A DNA stretch of 64,000 bases from JANYJZ01 sp964523395 (lineage in GTDB: Bacteria; Bacteroidota; Ignavibacteria; UBA10030; SZUA-254): NCBI GenBank assembly GCA_964523395.1, contig CAZFXS010000002.1, positions 310,001-374,000 on the forward strand. Direction: 5' to 3'. The position numbers and the translations under genes are program-made. The notes under the pieces were generated by a model. It did not search any database, had not been told where the DNA came from, and saw only the letters and a program-made list of their open reading frames with translations. Shown here in pieces: positions 7,861-16,644 of this stretch. Every line of letters begins with the position of its first letter. The stretch's first letter is position 1.

Positions 7861-9243
7861 TCAAACTGTTCTGGAAAAGGAAGGTTTTGCTTGCGGTTCC
7901 CGCTGGTACGCGTCGAAACACATGGCAATATTGCGGAGAAACAGGCGTCCCGGCAGCGGTATACTGATCTGGTTCTCTTCAATATTTACAAGCCCGTCTT
8001 CATCGAGCGGTCGCAGTTCCGTCAACGATTCCGCAAAGTATGAATGGAAATCAATGCCAAATTCCTGTTCGATGTCAGCGTAGTTCAGGGATAGCTGGCA
8101 CATCAGCCGCATGATCACCTGCTTACGGATTTCATCGTCCTCCGTCATTGCGTATCCCATGCGTGTTGCAAGCGTCCCATTATCCAGTGCCTGGTAATAT
8201 TCTGCAAGCGTCTTGGCATTTTGCGCATAGTAATTCCCAAAATGACTGATCGAGGACATTCCCAATCCGTAAAGATCGGATCCGGCCTTTGTTGAGTATC
8301 CCTGGAAATTACGTCGGAGCGTTTTCATCCGCTGTGAAACCGTCAGTTCATCTCCGGGTTTCGCGAAATGATCCATTCCAAGATAAACATATCCAGCTGT
8401 GGAAAGTTTTTCAATTGTTGTGGTAATAATATCAAGTTTTGTTTCAGGAGAAGGAAGATCTTCCACGTGAATTACCGACTGATGCTTCTTCATCCACGGA
8501 ACATACGCGAAATTGTATACAGCAATCCGTTCGGGAGAAATATCAATAATCTTATCAAGTGTTTCGGAAAAAGAAGCTGTCGTTTGCAGCGGCAAACCGT
8601 AAATCAAATCGATGTTGATACTGGAGAAGCCAAGCGACCTGCACCAGTCAATAACCTGACGAGTAACGAATTCGCTCTGATTCCTGTTTACTGCGAACTG
8701 CACTTTCGGCGAAAAATCCTGGACGCCAATACTGACCCGGTTAAAACCGACCTGCCGTAGCGCTTTGAGGTGATGGAGCGTAACATCGCGTGGGTCAATT
8801 TCAACGCTGATTTCCGCCTCCGGATTGAAACGAAATGACTGCCGGATGTAATTCCCGACATCTTCGATTTGCGACGGCGACAGCGACGTGGGAGTCCCGC
8901 CGCCCCAATGAAGCTGTACTACATTTCTATGAGAGCCGATCATTGGGGCCAGCAAGGAGATTTCTTTTTTGAGGTACGTAATATATTGTTCAATACGGTC
9001 GCGGCTGTGTGTAATAACCGTAGTGCATCCGCAGAAATAACAGAGTGTATCACAGAACGGAAAGTGAAAATAGAGTGACAAATCAGTATTATTTTTATTC
9101 GATTCAGTTACTTTGATCGCAGTGAGATAATCCCCGGAGCCGAAATCAGAAGAAAAGACCGGCGCGGGCGGATAACTGGTGTAGCGCGGACCGGGACGAT
9201 CATATTTCCGTATTAAATGCTGAATCGAATCTTTGTCTATCAA
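7861..9243 (-). CDS. hemN: Oxygen-independent coproporphyrinogen III dehydrogenase
   Basis: The 460-residue radical-SAM enzyme converts coproporphyrinogen III to protoporphyrinogen IX without oxygen. The cluster-binding motif CDTLCYFCGCTT (around residue 64) has the extra Cys typical of true HemN rather than HemW, and it is preceded by RYTSYPPA and followed by LHWGGGTPTSLSP, SVEIDPR and the HemN C-terminal domain. Length fits HemN (about 455). It heads an operon with a PAS kinase and an NtrC-type regulator, and it would supply heme for the multiheme cytochromes nearby. A 28-bp inverted repeat lies 50 bp upstream. Confidence 0.96.
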   Translation of the reverse strand: MIDKDSIQHLIRKYDRPGPRYTSYPPAPVFSSDFGSGDYLTAIKVTESNKNNTDLSLYFHFPFCDTLCYFCGCTTVITHSRDRIEQYITYLKKEISLLAPMIGSHRNVVQLHWGGGTPTSLSPSQIEDVGNYIRQSFRFNPEAEISVEIDPRDVTLHHLKALRQVGFNRVSIGVQDFSPKVQFAVNRNQSEFVTRQVIDWCRSLGFSSINIDLIYGLPLQTTASFSETLDKIIDISPERIAVYNFAYVPWMKKHQSVIHVEDLPSPETKLDIITTTIEKLSTAGYVYLGMDHFAKPGDELTVSQRMKTLRRNFQGYSTKAGSDLYGLGMSSISHFGNYYAQNAKTLAEYYQALDNGTLATRMGYAMTEDDEIRKQVIMRLMCQLSLNYADIEQEFGIDFHSYFAESLTELRPLDEDGLVNIEENQISIPLPGRLFLRNIAMCFDAYQREPQAKPSFSRTV

Positions 9244-9292
9244 TTTTTCACCTGTTTTTGATTGGTGACATGACTATTATTTGTGTATTACT

Positions 9293-9320
9293 TTCTCAAT
9301 TGTTATGCCATAATTGAGAA
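9293..9320. promoter_or_regulatory. Inverted repeat upstream of hemN, overlapping a sigma-54-like element
   Basis: Perfect 9-bp arms TTCTCAATT (9293-9301) and AATTGAGAA (9312-9320) enclose 10 bp. On the minus strand the repeat contains TGGCATAACAATTGAG, which resembles a -24/-12 promoter but lacks the GC of the -12 box. It does not match the FNR/Dnr site (TTGAT-N4-ATCAA). An operator for control of hemN is likely; the regulator is unknown. Confidence 0.45.
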
Positions 9321-9467
9321 AAAGAAACGGGGAAAGCAGGTCGTTTTAGGGGTTATTTGTCTGGAATGGATTTCTGGGGAATCAGTGTTGAGAAAAAGGG
9401 GTGGGGTTATTTCAAACTTGAGAAGGAAGTATCTATATATAGTAGAGACCGATTTCGATCTCCTCAA

Positions 9468-10175
9468 TCAGGAATCATTTCCGGTGAGCAGTTTGTATCC
9501 CTTGCCATGAACATTGAGAATCTCGATGCTCCCGTCATTTTTCAAATAACTCCTGAGACGCGAAATAAAGACATCCATACTTCTCCCGTTGAAATATGTA
9601 TCGTTCCCCCAGATTGTTTTCAAAGCATGGTCTCGTTCTAGAATATTATTTTGGTGGAGGCAGAGAAGTTTAAGCAGTTCAGCCTCGCGGTTGGTGAGCT
9701 TTTGTTTCTTTCCCTTATACTCCAGAACCTGACGCCCGTAATCAAAGAGATATTTACCAATAGAAAATTCCTGTGCTTCGGTTTTAGTTGCACTGCCGGG
9801 GGGACTAACGCCGCGCTTGAGTACGGCTTGTATCCGCAACGCAAGCTCTTCCATGCTGAACGGCTTCGACACGTAATCATCGCATCCGATTTTAAATCCT
9901 TCGATCTTATCTTCCTTCATCGACTTCGCGGTAAGGAAAATCAGCGGGGTTTGTTGGTCTCGCTCACGCACTTCCTTTGCAAACGTGAATCCATCCTTCT
10001 TCGGCATCATCACATCCACAAGGCAGAGATCAAACGAACCTGATCGGAATGTCTTCAATCCCTGCTCACCATCCGTGCACAGCGTGGTAGTATATCCGCG
10101 GAGCTCCAAATTTTCCTGCAATATGAATCCAAGATTTGGATCATCTTCCAACACCAATATGTGTTTGTCAGCCAC
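9468..10175 (-). CDS. OmpR/PhoB-family response regulator
   Basis: The 235-residue protein has a receiver domain (LEDDPNLG, phospho-Asp in CLVDVMMPKKDG, Lys in VSKPFSMEE) and a winged-helix DNA-binding domain from about residue 135 (LTNREAELLKLLCLHQNNILERDHAL and GRSMDVFISRLRSYL with the recognition helix). It is 7 bp downstream of its cognate kinase gene. The probable operator is the 10-bp repeat array at 11938-11977, in the divergent region with the ABC operon. Confidence 0.95.
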   Translation of the reverse strand: MADKHILVLEDDPNLGFILQENLELRGYTTTLCTDGEQGLKTFRSGSFDLCLVDVMMPKKDGFTFAKEVRERDQQTPLIFLTAKSMKEDKIEGFKIGCDDYVSKPFSMEELALRIQAVLKRGVSPPGSATKTEAQEFSIGKYLFDYGRQVLEYKGKKQKLTNREAELLKLLCLHQNNILERDHALKTIWGNDTYFNGRSMDVFISRLRSYLKNDGSIEILNVHGKGYKLLTGNDS

Positions 10176-10182
10176 GTCTATT

Positions 10183-11895
10183 CTATCCTTGTTGGTCTGC
10201 TAACGGACACGTTATCCGCACCATGGTTCCTGTACCGGGCACACTTCGCAATGAGACAGCGCCACCGTGTGCTTCGGTCATCAATTTTACATAGCTTAGT
10301 CCAAGCCCAAACCCTTTGACATCGTGCACATTGCCAGTATGTACACGGAAATATTTCTCAAATACCTTTTCAGCATCACTTCCACCAATGCCAACGCCGT
10401 TATCTGCAATTTCGATAACAAGAGAACCATTGTTGTTGGATGTGGTGATAACAATGGATGGGCGCTCCGGTGTATACTTATTAGCGTTATCTAATATGTT
10501 ATAGATGATGTTCTCAAAGTGAACGGCATCTGCTTTTATAACCGATTTCGCTGCATCCAGCTGGCACTCAATCGTCCCATGTTTTGCATCTACCTGAAGT
10601 GTAATACTCTTTACAGCCTTATCAATAATTTCATGAACGTCAGTTTCAGTCAGCTTAAGGTCATAGTCACCCTCTTCAAGAACGGCCATCTGTAAAATTT
10701 TATCCGCCTGACGCTTCATACGGCTGTTTTCATCCTGTATGATGCCGGAGTACCGCAGGACTTTTTCCTGGTGTCCGATGATTTCCGGACGTGTTATCGT
10801 CTCCACCGCTACAGCAATAGTGGAAATCGGCGTCTTGAACTCATGCGTCATGTTATTGACAAAATCCATCAATCGAACGCCAAACTCTTTTTGTTTAATG
10901 ATAGTGCGAATGGTATATGCAAAGCAAACAACAATGATCCCTGTAAAGAAGATACTTAATCCGAGAAAAGGTCCAACCTGCTTCAATAGGTACATCGCCT
11001 GATCCGGAAAGAACAGGATCAACTGGTTCTGGCTGAAAATTAAGTCGTTTGGAAACAACGGGTTTCTGAAACCGGAAGAAAGAAGTTCACGTTCATACCC
11101 CAATGGTTTCAGCAAACGAAGTGAATCCGTTTTTTCTGATAATACTCCATACACATACGGCAAATCTATACCAGCACCATGGAGAGTCTGTTCGACCACC
11201 GAGTCCAGTATTGCCGGTGCGATGCGACGCTCGATGGGCTCCCGCTCGATGATGGAAAGATTATCAACAACATTTTCCACGATCCTCGTCCGATGTTTCT
11301 TGATTGAGGAATTCATAATCAGTCCCTGCATATCACCGCCAACTGCCCGCATTGTATAGGAATTACTGTCCGCCCAATATTTTATTACAAATTCCTTATT
11401 TCTAAAATCTGGTATATCGCATGCAATGCTGTAATTGCCCGGTTGCTTAAAATCATTCACAAGTACCGTATCCTTTTTTCGCGCCACATCAAATACTTGC
11501 AACATGATCTTCTGCGGAGATGGAACAGTGTAATAAATATTATTCTTTTCGATTCTTACAGGCGTTCGCTCAATAAAAGGCAACGTTGTCATCAACAGTT
11601 TAAGGCTGTCATGCCCAGATTCCCATTGTAATGAATCGGTATTCATCCTCATGATCTTCATTTTCTTATCAGGAGCTGAAACATTCAGTGCAACCTGAAA
11701 CACATTTCCCATCGCCTCTGTCGTTTCGAGTTTCTGGGCAATGGCAGTCATTGCAGCATTCACGTTCCGCTCAAATGCCTGCTGACGGAAATCATACGCA
11801 TTGCGCAGGAGGAAATACTGCAATACAACAAGCCCTGCCAGCGCAGCAATGCTGAGCCCTGTAACAATCCAAAGTATACGTGTTGTCAATTTCAT
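10183..11895 (-). CDS. Membrane sensor histidine kinase
   Basis: The 570-residue protein has an N-terminal membrane helix (residues 8-30, WIVTGLSIAALAGLVVLQYFL), a large periplasmic domain (about 32-305) of no recognised family, a second helix (FLGLSIFFTGIIVVCFAYTI) and a kinase core: HisKA with NNMTHEFKTPIST and HATPase with DNGVGIGG and GFGLGLSYV. There is no HAMP. The architecture is common in Bacteroidota envelope-stress sensors. It forms a two-gene operon with the regulator at 9468-10175 and is divergent from the ABC-2 operon at 12054-18102. Confidence 0.93.
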   Translation of the reverse strand: MKLTTRILWIVTGLSIAALAGLVVLQYFLLRNAYDFRQQAFERNVNAAMTAIAQKLETTEAMGNVFQVALNVSAPDKKMKIMRMNTDSLQWESGHDSLKLLMTTLPFIERTPVRIEKNNIYYTVPSPQKIMLQVFDVARKKDTVLVNDFKQPGNYSIACDIPDFRNKEFVIKYWADSNSYTMRAVGGDMQGLIMNSSIKKHRTRIVENVVDNLSIIEREPIERRIAPAILDSVVEQTLHGAGIDLPYVYGVLSEKTDSLRLLKPLGYERELLSSGFRNPLFPNDLIFSQNQLILFFPDQAMYLLKQVGPFLGLSIFFTGIIVVCFAYTIRTIIKQKEFGVRLMDFVNNMTHEFKTPISTIAVAVETITRPEIIGHQEKVLRYSGIIQDENSRMKRQADKILQMAVLEEGDYDLKLTETDVHEIIDKAVKSITLQVDAKHGTIECQLDAAKSVIKADAVHFENIIYNILDNANKYTPERPSIVITTSNNNGSLVIEIADNGVGIGGSDAEKVFEKYFRVHTGNVHDVKGFGLGLSYVKLMTEAHGGAVSLRSVPGTGTMVRITCPLADQQG

Positions 11896-11937
11896 ACGGA
11901 CGTAATGTACGAGATTCAGAGGAGAATTTCCCGCCTC

Positions 11938-11977
11938 TTAACATTTCTTAACACTTTCTAACATTCTTTAACTCGGA
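11938..11977. promoter_or_regulatory. Four 10-bp tandem direct repeats between two-component pair and ABC operon
   Basis: TTAACA (11938), TTAACA (11948), CTAACA (11958) and TTAACT (11968) recur at exactly 10-bp spacing, each followed by a T/C-rich tetramer. OmpR/PhoB-type regulators bind tandem repeats once per helical turn, so this is the probable binding array of the regulator at 9468-10175. It is 43 bp from the kinase start and 77 bp from the start of the PDZ gene, able to serve both directions. Confidence 0.55.
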
Positions 11978-12053
11978 ACTCCGCAACCAAACTGGTATGT
12001 TATACGCACAAGAACCCAACAAACCTGTTATTATTTTTATCGAGGAGAATCGT

Positions 12054-12827
12054 ATGAAAAAACCGATTGGAATATTTATGATAGTTGTTCTCATTGCGGG
12101 AACCAATGCCTTTTCCCAACCAAAGATGAAAATCATGAAGCGGACAGCTGACGGAGAAGTAAAGGAAATGTCAGATGAAAATATGCTGCATGTGCCGGAA
12201 CTGTCAGCTATGATTATGGAAGAAGGCAAAGAGCTTCGTGTCGATCACATCATGGAACCGGAAATGCGCATGAAGGGATACGAAAAAACCGACCTGAAAG
12301 AGGGCGATAAGATTCTCATGGCAAACGGGAAAAAAGTGGGAAGCATGAAAGAACTGAAAGAAATCTACAATAAGATAGCTACAGGCGAAACGGTGAAATT
12401 CGGAGTGAAGCGCAACGAAGGAACACTGATCGCCTCGTTTGTAAAGGCCGATCAGAAAGACATGCCGAAAATGAAGATGATGATTGCCGAAGGCGGTGGT
12501 GGTGGTAATTGGGAAGGAAACGTTGATATACTTGGTGTCCCTCAGATCGGACTTATTTTCAGTAACAAAGGGAGCGATGTTATCGTCAAATCAATCATGC
12601 CTGAAAAATCCGACGCTATTAAGAACGCAGATGTCAAGGAAGGTGATATCGTCAGCACGTTGAATACGTTTGCAGTGAAATCCTTTGGCGATTTCCAGAA
12701 GCGGTATGAAAAAATTCCCGCAGGAGACAAAGTTGAGATTGTCCTTTCACGCGCAGGAAAATCCGAAACGATCTCGTTTACAAAACCGAAAGATGAAGGT
12801 AAAATGATCATCCGCCGCGGCAACTAA
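12054..12827 (+). CDS. Secreted protein with two PDZ domains
   Basis: The start is the ATG at 12054, preceded by GAGGAG at 12042-12047; an upstream in-frame ATG at 11997 lacks such a site and hides the signal peptide. The 257-residue product begins MKKPIGIFMIVVLIAGTNAFSQ (signal peptide, cleavage about residue 22). PDZ-like modules span about 65-130 (DLKEGDKILMANGKKV) and 160-250 (DVKEGDIVSTLNTFAV). There is no protease domain. It is the first gene of an ABC-2 operon, 2 bp before the next, so a periplasmic scaffold or substrate-sensing role for the transporter is inferred. Confidence 0.85.
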   Translation: MKKPIGIFMIVVLIAGTNAFSQPKMKIMKRTADGEVKEMSDENMLHVPELSAMIMEEGKELRVDHIMEPEMRMKGYEKTDLKEGDKILMANGKKVGSMKELKEIYNKIATGETVKFGVKRNEGTLIASFVKADQKDMPKMKMMIAEGGGGGNWEGNVDILGVPQIGLIFSNKGSDVIVKSIMPEKSDAIKNADVKEGDIVSTLNTFAVKSFGDFQKRYEKIPAGDKVEIVLSRAGKSETISFTKPKDEGKMIIRRGN

Positions 12828-12829
12828 TC

Positions 12830-14335
12830 ATGAGTGTACGGCAAAACATAGCATTCATCCTTCTTGCGCTGTTCATATTCTGTATAAACGAACAGCTTTC
12901 AGCGCAGAGTTCAAGCATGTTCAATCAGCGCGATGATCAGTACCGGGTACTTGGCCTGAAGCGGGCGAAAGAAGTGTATGAAACTGCAAAGAATGAGTTT
13001 GATCGCCAGAAGATGCTGTTCGAAAAAGGACTTATCTCTCAGGCAGAACTTGACCGAGCTAAGTCATATTTTGCCGATGCGGAAGTAAATTTTCAACAGT
13101 CTCTTCTTGCCGTGCTGTTCGAACAGCAATACGTAACCGTTGCAAAAGCAATCAAATACCAGGCAAAAAGCGGGATCAAACATGTACGGCTGACGTTGGC
13201 GAACGCATCCGGAGGAAGCGCGGAGTTCCGCAAACTGATCAATCTCGATGATGCACTATTTCGCTCATTACAGCCCGACATTATTAATGATGTATATGTG
13301 TCACTGCAAAATAACGAGGGCGCAGTTATCAGCCAGCCGTACGAAGCAAAAATTGAGCAACTGCAATACGGCCAGCCCACAATTATTGATTTTGTCCTCC
13401 TTCAGGATCTTGATGTGGTTTCCGTGAATATGATTTACGGGAAAGGCACACAGCGTACGCTAAAAGTCTATCTGGAAAAAGACGCAGCTGTCAACAAGGT
13501 ACTGGTGCAGTCGTTACAGTTTTCACAGGAAGCGGAGCTTGGAAAAACTGCTTCGTACGACCTCACGCTCGAATTGTTTGGTGGCATTGGAAGTACATTC
13601 AATCTTGAGGCAGTCAATCTGCCCGCCCAGGTCAATCGGTTTTTCAAAGACCCAGGAAGCGGCGCAAGACTGACACAGGTAAAATTTGCTGAGACAACAA
13701 ATTCCCGTAAGGCCGCACTGGATATTTCGTTACCTGACCGCCCAACAGAAGATATTCCTATCGATCAGCCGATTCCGTTTTTTGTTCTGGTAATTCCTTC
13801 TGAGAAGATGAAAGAAATCAAAAACTTTCAGCAGAAGACATGGACACAGGCGGAAATCGAAAAACTGAATGTGGGGTTTGTAAAACTTGAACTCGTCCCA
13901 CGTGGTAAAGGAAGATTGTTTGTCCGCGCTCAGCAGTTGTACTACTCTATTAATGCCGACGGCGTTGTCGATATGAATATTGAGCTGGTAAACGAAGGTT
14001 CCCGTCGAGTCGATAATGTTGAAATAAAGGCGGATCTCCCGATAAACTGGTCAAAAAATATCGAACCGACTGTCATTTCATCGCTCAATATCGGAGAAGA
14101 GCAAAAAGTCCATCTCCGGTTCACCCCACCTGAAAATGTCTCGGTTGGAAGATATGAAATCCGTTTGCGTACTACCGGGCTCACGGACAATCAACCAGTC
14201 ACCGGCGAAGACAAAACTGTCACAGTCGAAATCCTCGCTGATACAAATATCTGGGGAACCACATTCCTTATTATTCTGATACTCGGATTGGTGTCGGGAA
14301 TAGTAGTCTTTGGAATTCGTTTATCCAGAAAATGA
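12830..14335 (+). CDS. Membrane-anchored protein with fusion-protein-like helical hairpin and NEW3 domain
   Basis: The 501-residue protein has a signal peptide (to about residue 26), an alpha-helical section (about 45-110) whose YETAKNEFDRQKMLFEKGLIS and QAELDRAKSYFADAE segments strongly recall the hairpin of HlyD/AcrA-type membrane fusion proteins, a central beta-rich part, an NPCBM-associated NEW3 (COG1470-type) domain at about 375-465, and one C-terminal helix (FLIILILGLVSGIVVFGI) with RLSRK after it. It starts 2 bp after the PDZ gene and precedes the ABC ATPase by 67 bp. It may bridge the permeases to a periplasmic or outer-membrane partner; the combination is unusual. Confidence 0.75.
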   Translation: MSVRQNIAFILLALFIFCINEQLSAQSSSMFNQRDDQYRVLGLKRAKEVYETAKNEFDRQKMLFEKGLISQAELDRAKSYFADAEVNFQQSLLAVLFEQQYVTVAKAIKYQAKSGIKHVRLTLANASGGSAEFRKLINLDDALFRSLQPDIINDVYVSLQNNEGAVISQPYEAKIEQLQYGQPTIIDFVLLQDLDVVSVNMIYGKGTQRTLKVYLEKDAAVNKVLVQSLQFSQEAELGKTASYDLTLELFGGIGSTFNLEAVNLPAQVNRFFKDPGSGARLTQVKFAETTNSRKAALDISLPDRPTEDIPIDQPIPFFVLVIPSEKMKEIKNFQQKTWTQAEIEKLNVGFVKLELVPRGKGRLFVRAQQLYYSINADGVVDMNIELVNEGSRRVDNVEIKADLPINWSKNIEPTVISSLNIGEEQKVHLRFTPPENVSVGRYEIRLRTTGLTDNQPVTGEDKTVTVEILADTNIWGTTFLIILILGLVSGIVVFGIRLSRK

Positions 14336-14402
14336 ATTCTCATTTATGCCCCACTGCCTGAAGACAGTGGCTATGAACAACCATCATATTTAGGATTAGA
14401 TT

Positions 14403-15158
14403 ATGCAAAACGATTCTCTTCCACCAATGTTAGAAGCCATCAGCCTCACAAAACGTTATGAGGACAACACGCTGGCGCTTGACAATGTTTCATTCGGAGT
14501 TTCTCCGGGAAGTATTTACGCAATGCTGGGGGGAAACGGAGCCGGGAAAACAACAACCATCAACATCTTTCTGAATTTCATTGAACCAACCACCGGTGAA
14601 GCCCGTGTCAACGGCATCACCACACACAAAGAACCGCTGAAGGCGAAAGAGCATATCGCGTATGTATCCGAGAATGTCATGCTCTACACAAATTTTACTG
14701 CATTGCAAAATCTTGATTACTTCAGCAAGCTGGGAGGAAAGACAGAATACACAAAATCGGACTACCGGGATGTTCTGCTGAGAGTCGGGCTTCAGGAAGA
14801 AGCGCACAGCAAACGGCTGAAATCATATTCGAAAGGAATGCGCCAAAAGTGCGGGATTGCCATCGCGATTCTGAAAAATGCTCCTGCAATTTTGCTCGAT
14901 GAACCGACATCAGGATTGGATCCGAAAGCAGGATATGAATTTCTCCGGCTCCTTACCTCACTTCGTGATGAAGGTAAAGCGATACTGATGTCCACGCACG
15001 ATATTTTCAGAGCAAAGGAAATTGCCGATATCATCGGCATCATGAACCGGGGAAAGCTCGTCATGCAGCAAACGCAATCGCAGCTCGCCGGAGAAAACCT
15101 TGAAGAGCTTTACTTGCACCACATGGCAGGTGTCGTTGAAGAAACAGTACATAACTAA
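14403..15158 (+). CDS. ABC-2 type transporter ATP-binding protein
   Basis: The 251-residue ATPase has Walker A GGNGAGKTTT (about residue 44), Q/Y-loop region near AYVSENVML, signature YSKGMRQKCGIA (Ser-Lys-Gly variant of LSGGQ), Walker B AILLDEPTSGLDP and the H-loop STHD. It groups with the CcmA/NatA-type exporters and drives the two permeases that follow at 16 and 49 bp spacing. Confidence 0.95.
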   Translation: MQNDSLPPMLEAISLTKRYEDNTLALDNVSFGVSPGSIYAMLGGNGAGKTTTINIFLNFIEPTTGEARVNGITTHKEPLKAKEHIAYVSENVMLYTNFTALQNLDYFSKLGGKTEYTKSDYRDVLLRVGLQEEAHSKRLKSYSKGMRQKCGIAIAILKNAPAILLDEPTSGLDPKAGYEFLRLLTSLRDEGKAILMSTHDIFRAKEIADIIGIMNRGKLVMQQTQSQLAGENLEELYLHHMAGVVEETVHN

Positions 15159-15173
15159 CCGGAGCCGGATGCT

Positions 15174-16595
15174 ATGATCAAATTAATAATAGAAAAAGAA
15201 CTTCGCGAAGTTATCGGTTCGGTAAAATTCGCAATCACATTCGGCGTCTGCTCATTCCTGATTATCCTCTCATTCTATATCGGTGGGCGCAATTACGAAG
15301 TCTGGACCAAACAATACGAAGCGGCAAAGAGGGAAAACCTGAGGCAAATGGAAGGACTTACCGACTGGTTCGCTGTGCAGCAGCACCGTATTTTCCTTCC
15401 GCCGCAACCGCTTGCCGCGTTAGTCGGAGGAGTTTCAAATGATATTGGACGGACAATTGAAATGCAGGGACGCGGCGAATTGAACACCGATGACAGCCGT
15501 TTTAATGAAGATCCTATTTTTGCCGTTTTCCGTTTTCTCGATCTTGATTTCATTTTCCAGATTGTCCTTTCGTTGTTCGCGATCCTGTTTGCGTATGATG
15601 CCGTCAATGGAGAAAAAGAACGCGGCACGTTAAAGCTTTCGTTTTCGAACGCGGTTCCGAAAGACAAATACATTCTCGGGAAACTCTTCGGATCGTATTT
15701 TGCGCTGGGAATTCCGTTGATGATCCCTGTGCTTATCGGTTGCGTACTGCTGCCGATACTCGGTGTCCCCATGAACAGCGATGAATGGATACGCCTTGCG
15801 CTTATCATTACTGCGGGATTTCTTTACTTCGGTGTTTTTCTTACGCTATCCGTTTTTATATCCAGCGTGACGAGGCGGTCTTCCACGGCCTTTCTTATGC
15901 TCCTGGTTGTCTGGATACTTGCCGTTCTTGTTATACCGAGAAGCGCTGTGCTTATCGCCGGGCGTGCGGTTGATGTTCCATCCGTCGACGAAATCGCATC
16001 ACAGAAAAACAGATTCAGTGCGTCGCTCTGGGAGGTCGACCGGAAACATTTGGCAGAGTTCAAACCGGAACCCGCTGAAAAGGAAGAACCTCAAAAAGTA
16101 CTCGAGAAATTCAACCAGTTCATGCAAAAAGCGGCCGATGAGCGCGACAAGAAAATGAATGAGTTCACTGAACGGCTGAATGAAGAACGTGAAAACCGTC
16201 AGCGTGAACAACAAGCAGTATCGCTTGGCCTCGCAAGGATCTCCCCGTCAGCCACATTCAGCCTCGCCGCTTCATCGCTTGCCGGGACCTCGTTGTCGCT
16301 TGAGCATCGGTACAAAGATGCAGCATCCGCATATCAAAAAGAATATGCCGCATTCATGAAAGAGAAAACCGGCATGGTTACCGGCGGACGTGTCATGATG
16401 TTCCGCACAATTGTCGATGACGGAAAAAAACCGGAGCCCATTAATCCGAATGAACTTCCCGTCTTTTCATATATCCCCCCTTCGCTGGGAGTCGTTATTG
16501 AAGACAGCATCATTAATTTTGGATTACTTGCATTCTTCTCTCTTCTGTTTTTTGCAGGATCGTATGTGGCGTTTTTGAGATATGATGTGAGATGA
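15174..16595 (+). CDS. ABC-2 family permease (copy 1)
   Basis: The 473-residue protein has one N-terminal helix (about 17-37), a periplasmic section, a block of five helices (about 125-265, with DAVNGEKERGTLKLSFSNAVPKDKYILGKLFGSY as coupling region), a charged coiled-coil section (about 275-350) and a C-terminal helix. The long periplasmic insert distinguishes it from short ABC-2 permeases and resembles the DUF3526/GldF-NosY-like set. It is a paralogue of the next gene (same FSNAVP/FSNSVP coupling motif, same layout); together they probably form a heterodimer. Confidence 0.88.
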   Translation: MIKLIIEKELREVIGSVKFAITFGVCSFLIILSFYIGGRNYEVWTKQYEAAKRENLRQMEGLTDWFAVQQHRIFLPPQPLAALVGGVSNDIGRTIEMQGRGELNTDDSRFNEDPIFAVFRFLDLDFIFQIVLSLFAILFAYDAVNGEKERGTLKLSFSNAVPKDKYILGKLFGSYFALGIPLMIPVLIGCVLLPILGVPMNSDEWIRLALIITAGFLYFGVFLTLSVFISSVTRRSSTAFLMLLVVWILAVLVIPRSAVLIAGRAVDVPSVDEIASQKNRFSASLWEVDRKHLAEFKPEPAEKEEPQKVLEKFNQFMQKAADERDKKMNEFTERLNEERENRQREQQAVSLGLARISPSATFSLAASSLAGTSLSLEHRYKDAASAYQKEYAAFMKEKTGMVTGGRVMMFRTIVDDGKKPEPINPNELPVFSYIPPSLGVVIEDSIINFGLLAFFSLLFFAGSYVAFLRYDVR

Positions 16596-16644
16596 TCTTT
16601 TTTGAAACATTTGATGAAATAACTTTCTCAGAAAGCAATCAGCT

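Noticed and set aside
7836..7982. Longer start for the PAS kinase at 7982
   Set aside because: It would overlap the end of hemN by over 100 bp with residues unlike a PAS protein; ATG at 7835 sits after the hemN stop.
7447..8043. 198-residue plus-strand frame
   Set aside because: Antisense to the PAS kinase and hemN; composition is Arg/Ser-rich chance translation.
9302..9320. FNR/CRP-type site upstream of hemN
   Set aside because: The inverted repeat lacks TTGAT-N4-ATCAA and TGTGA-N6-TCACA cores.
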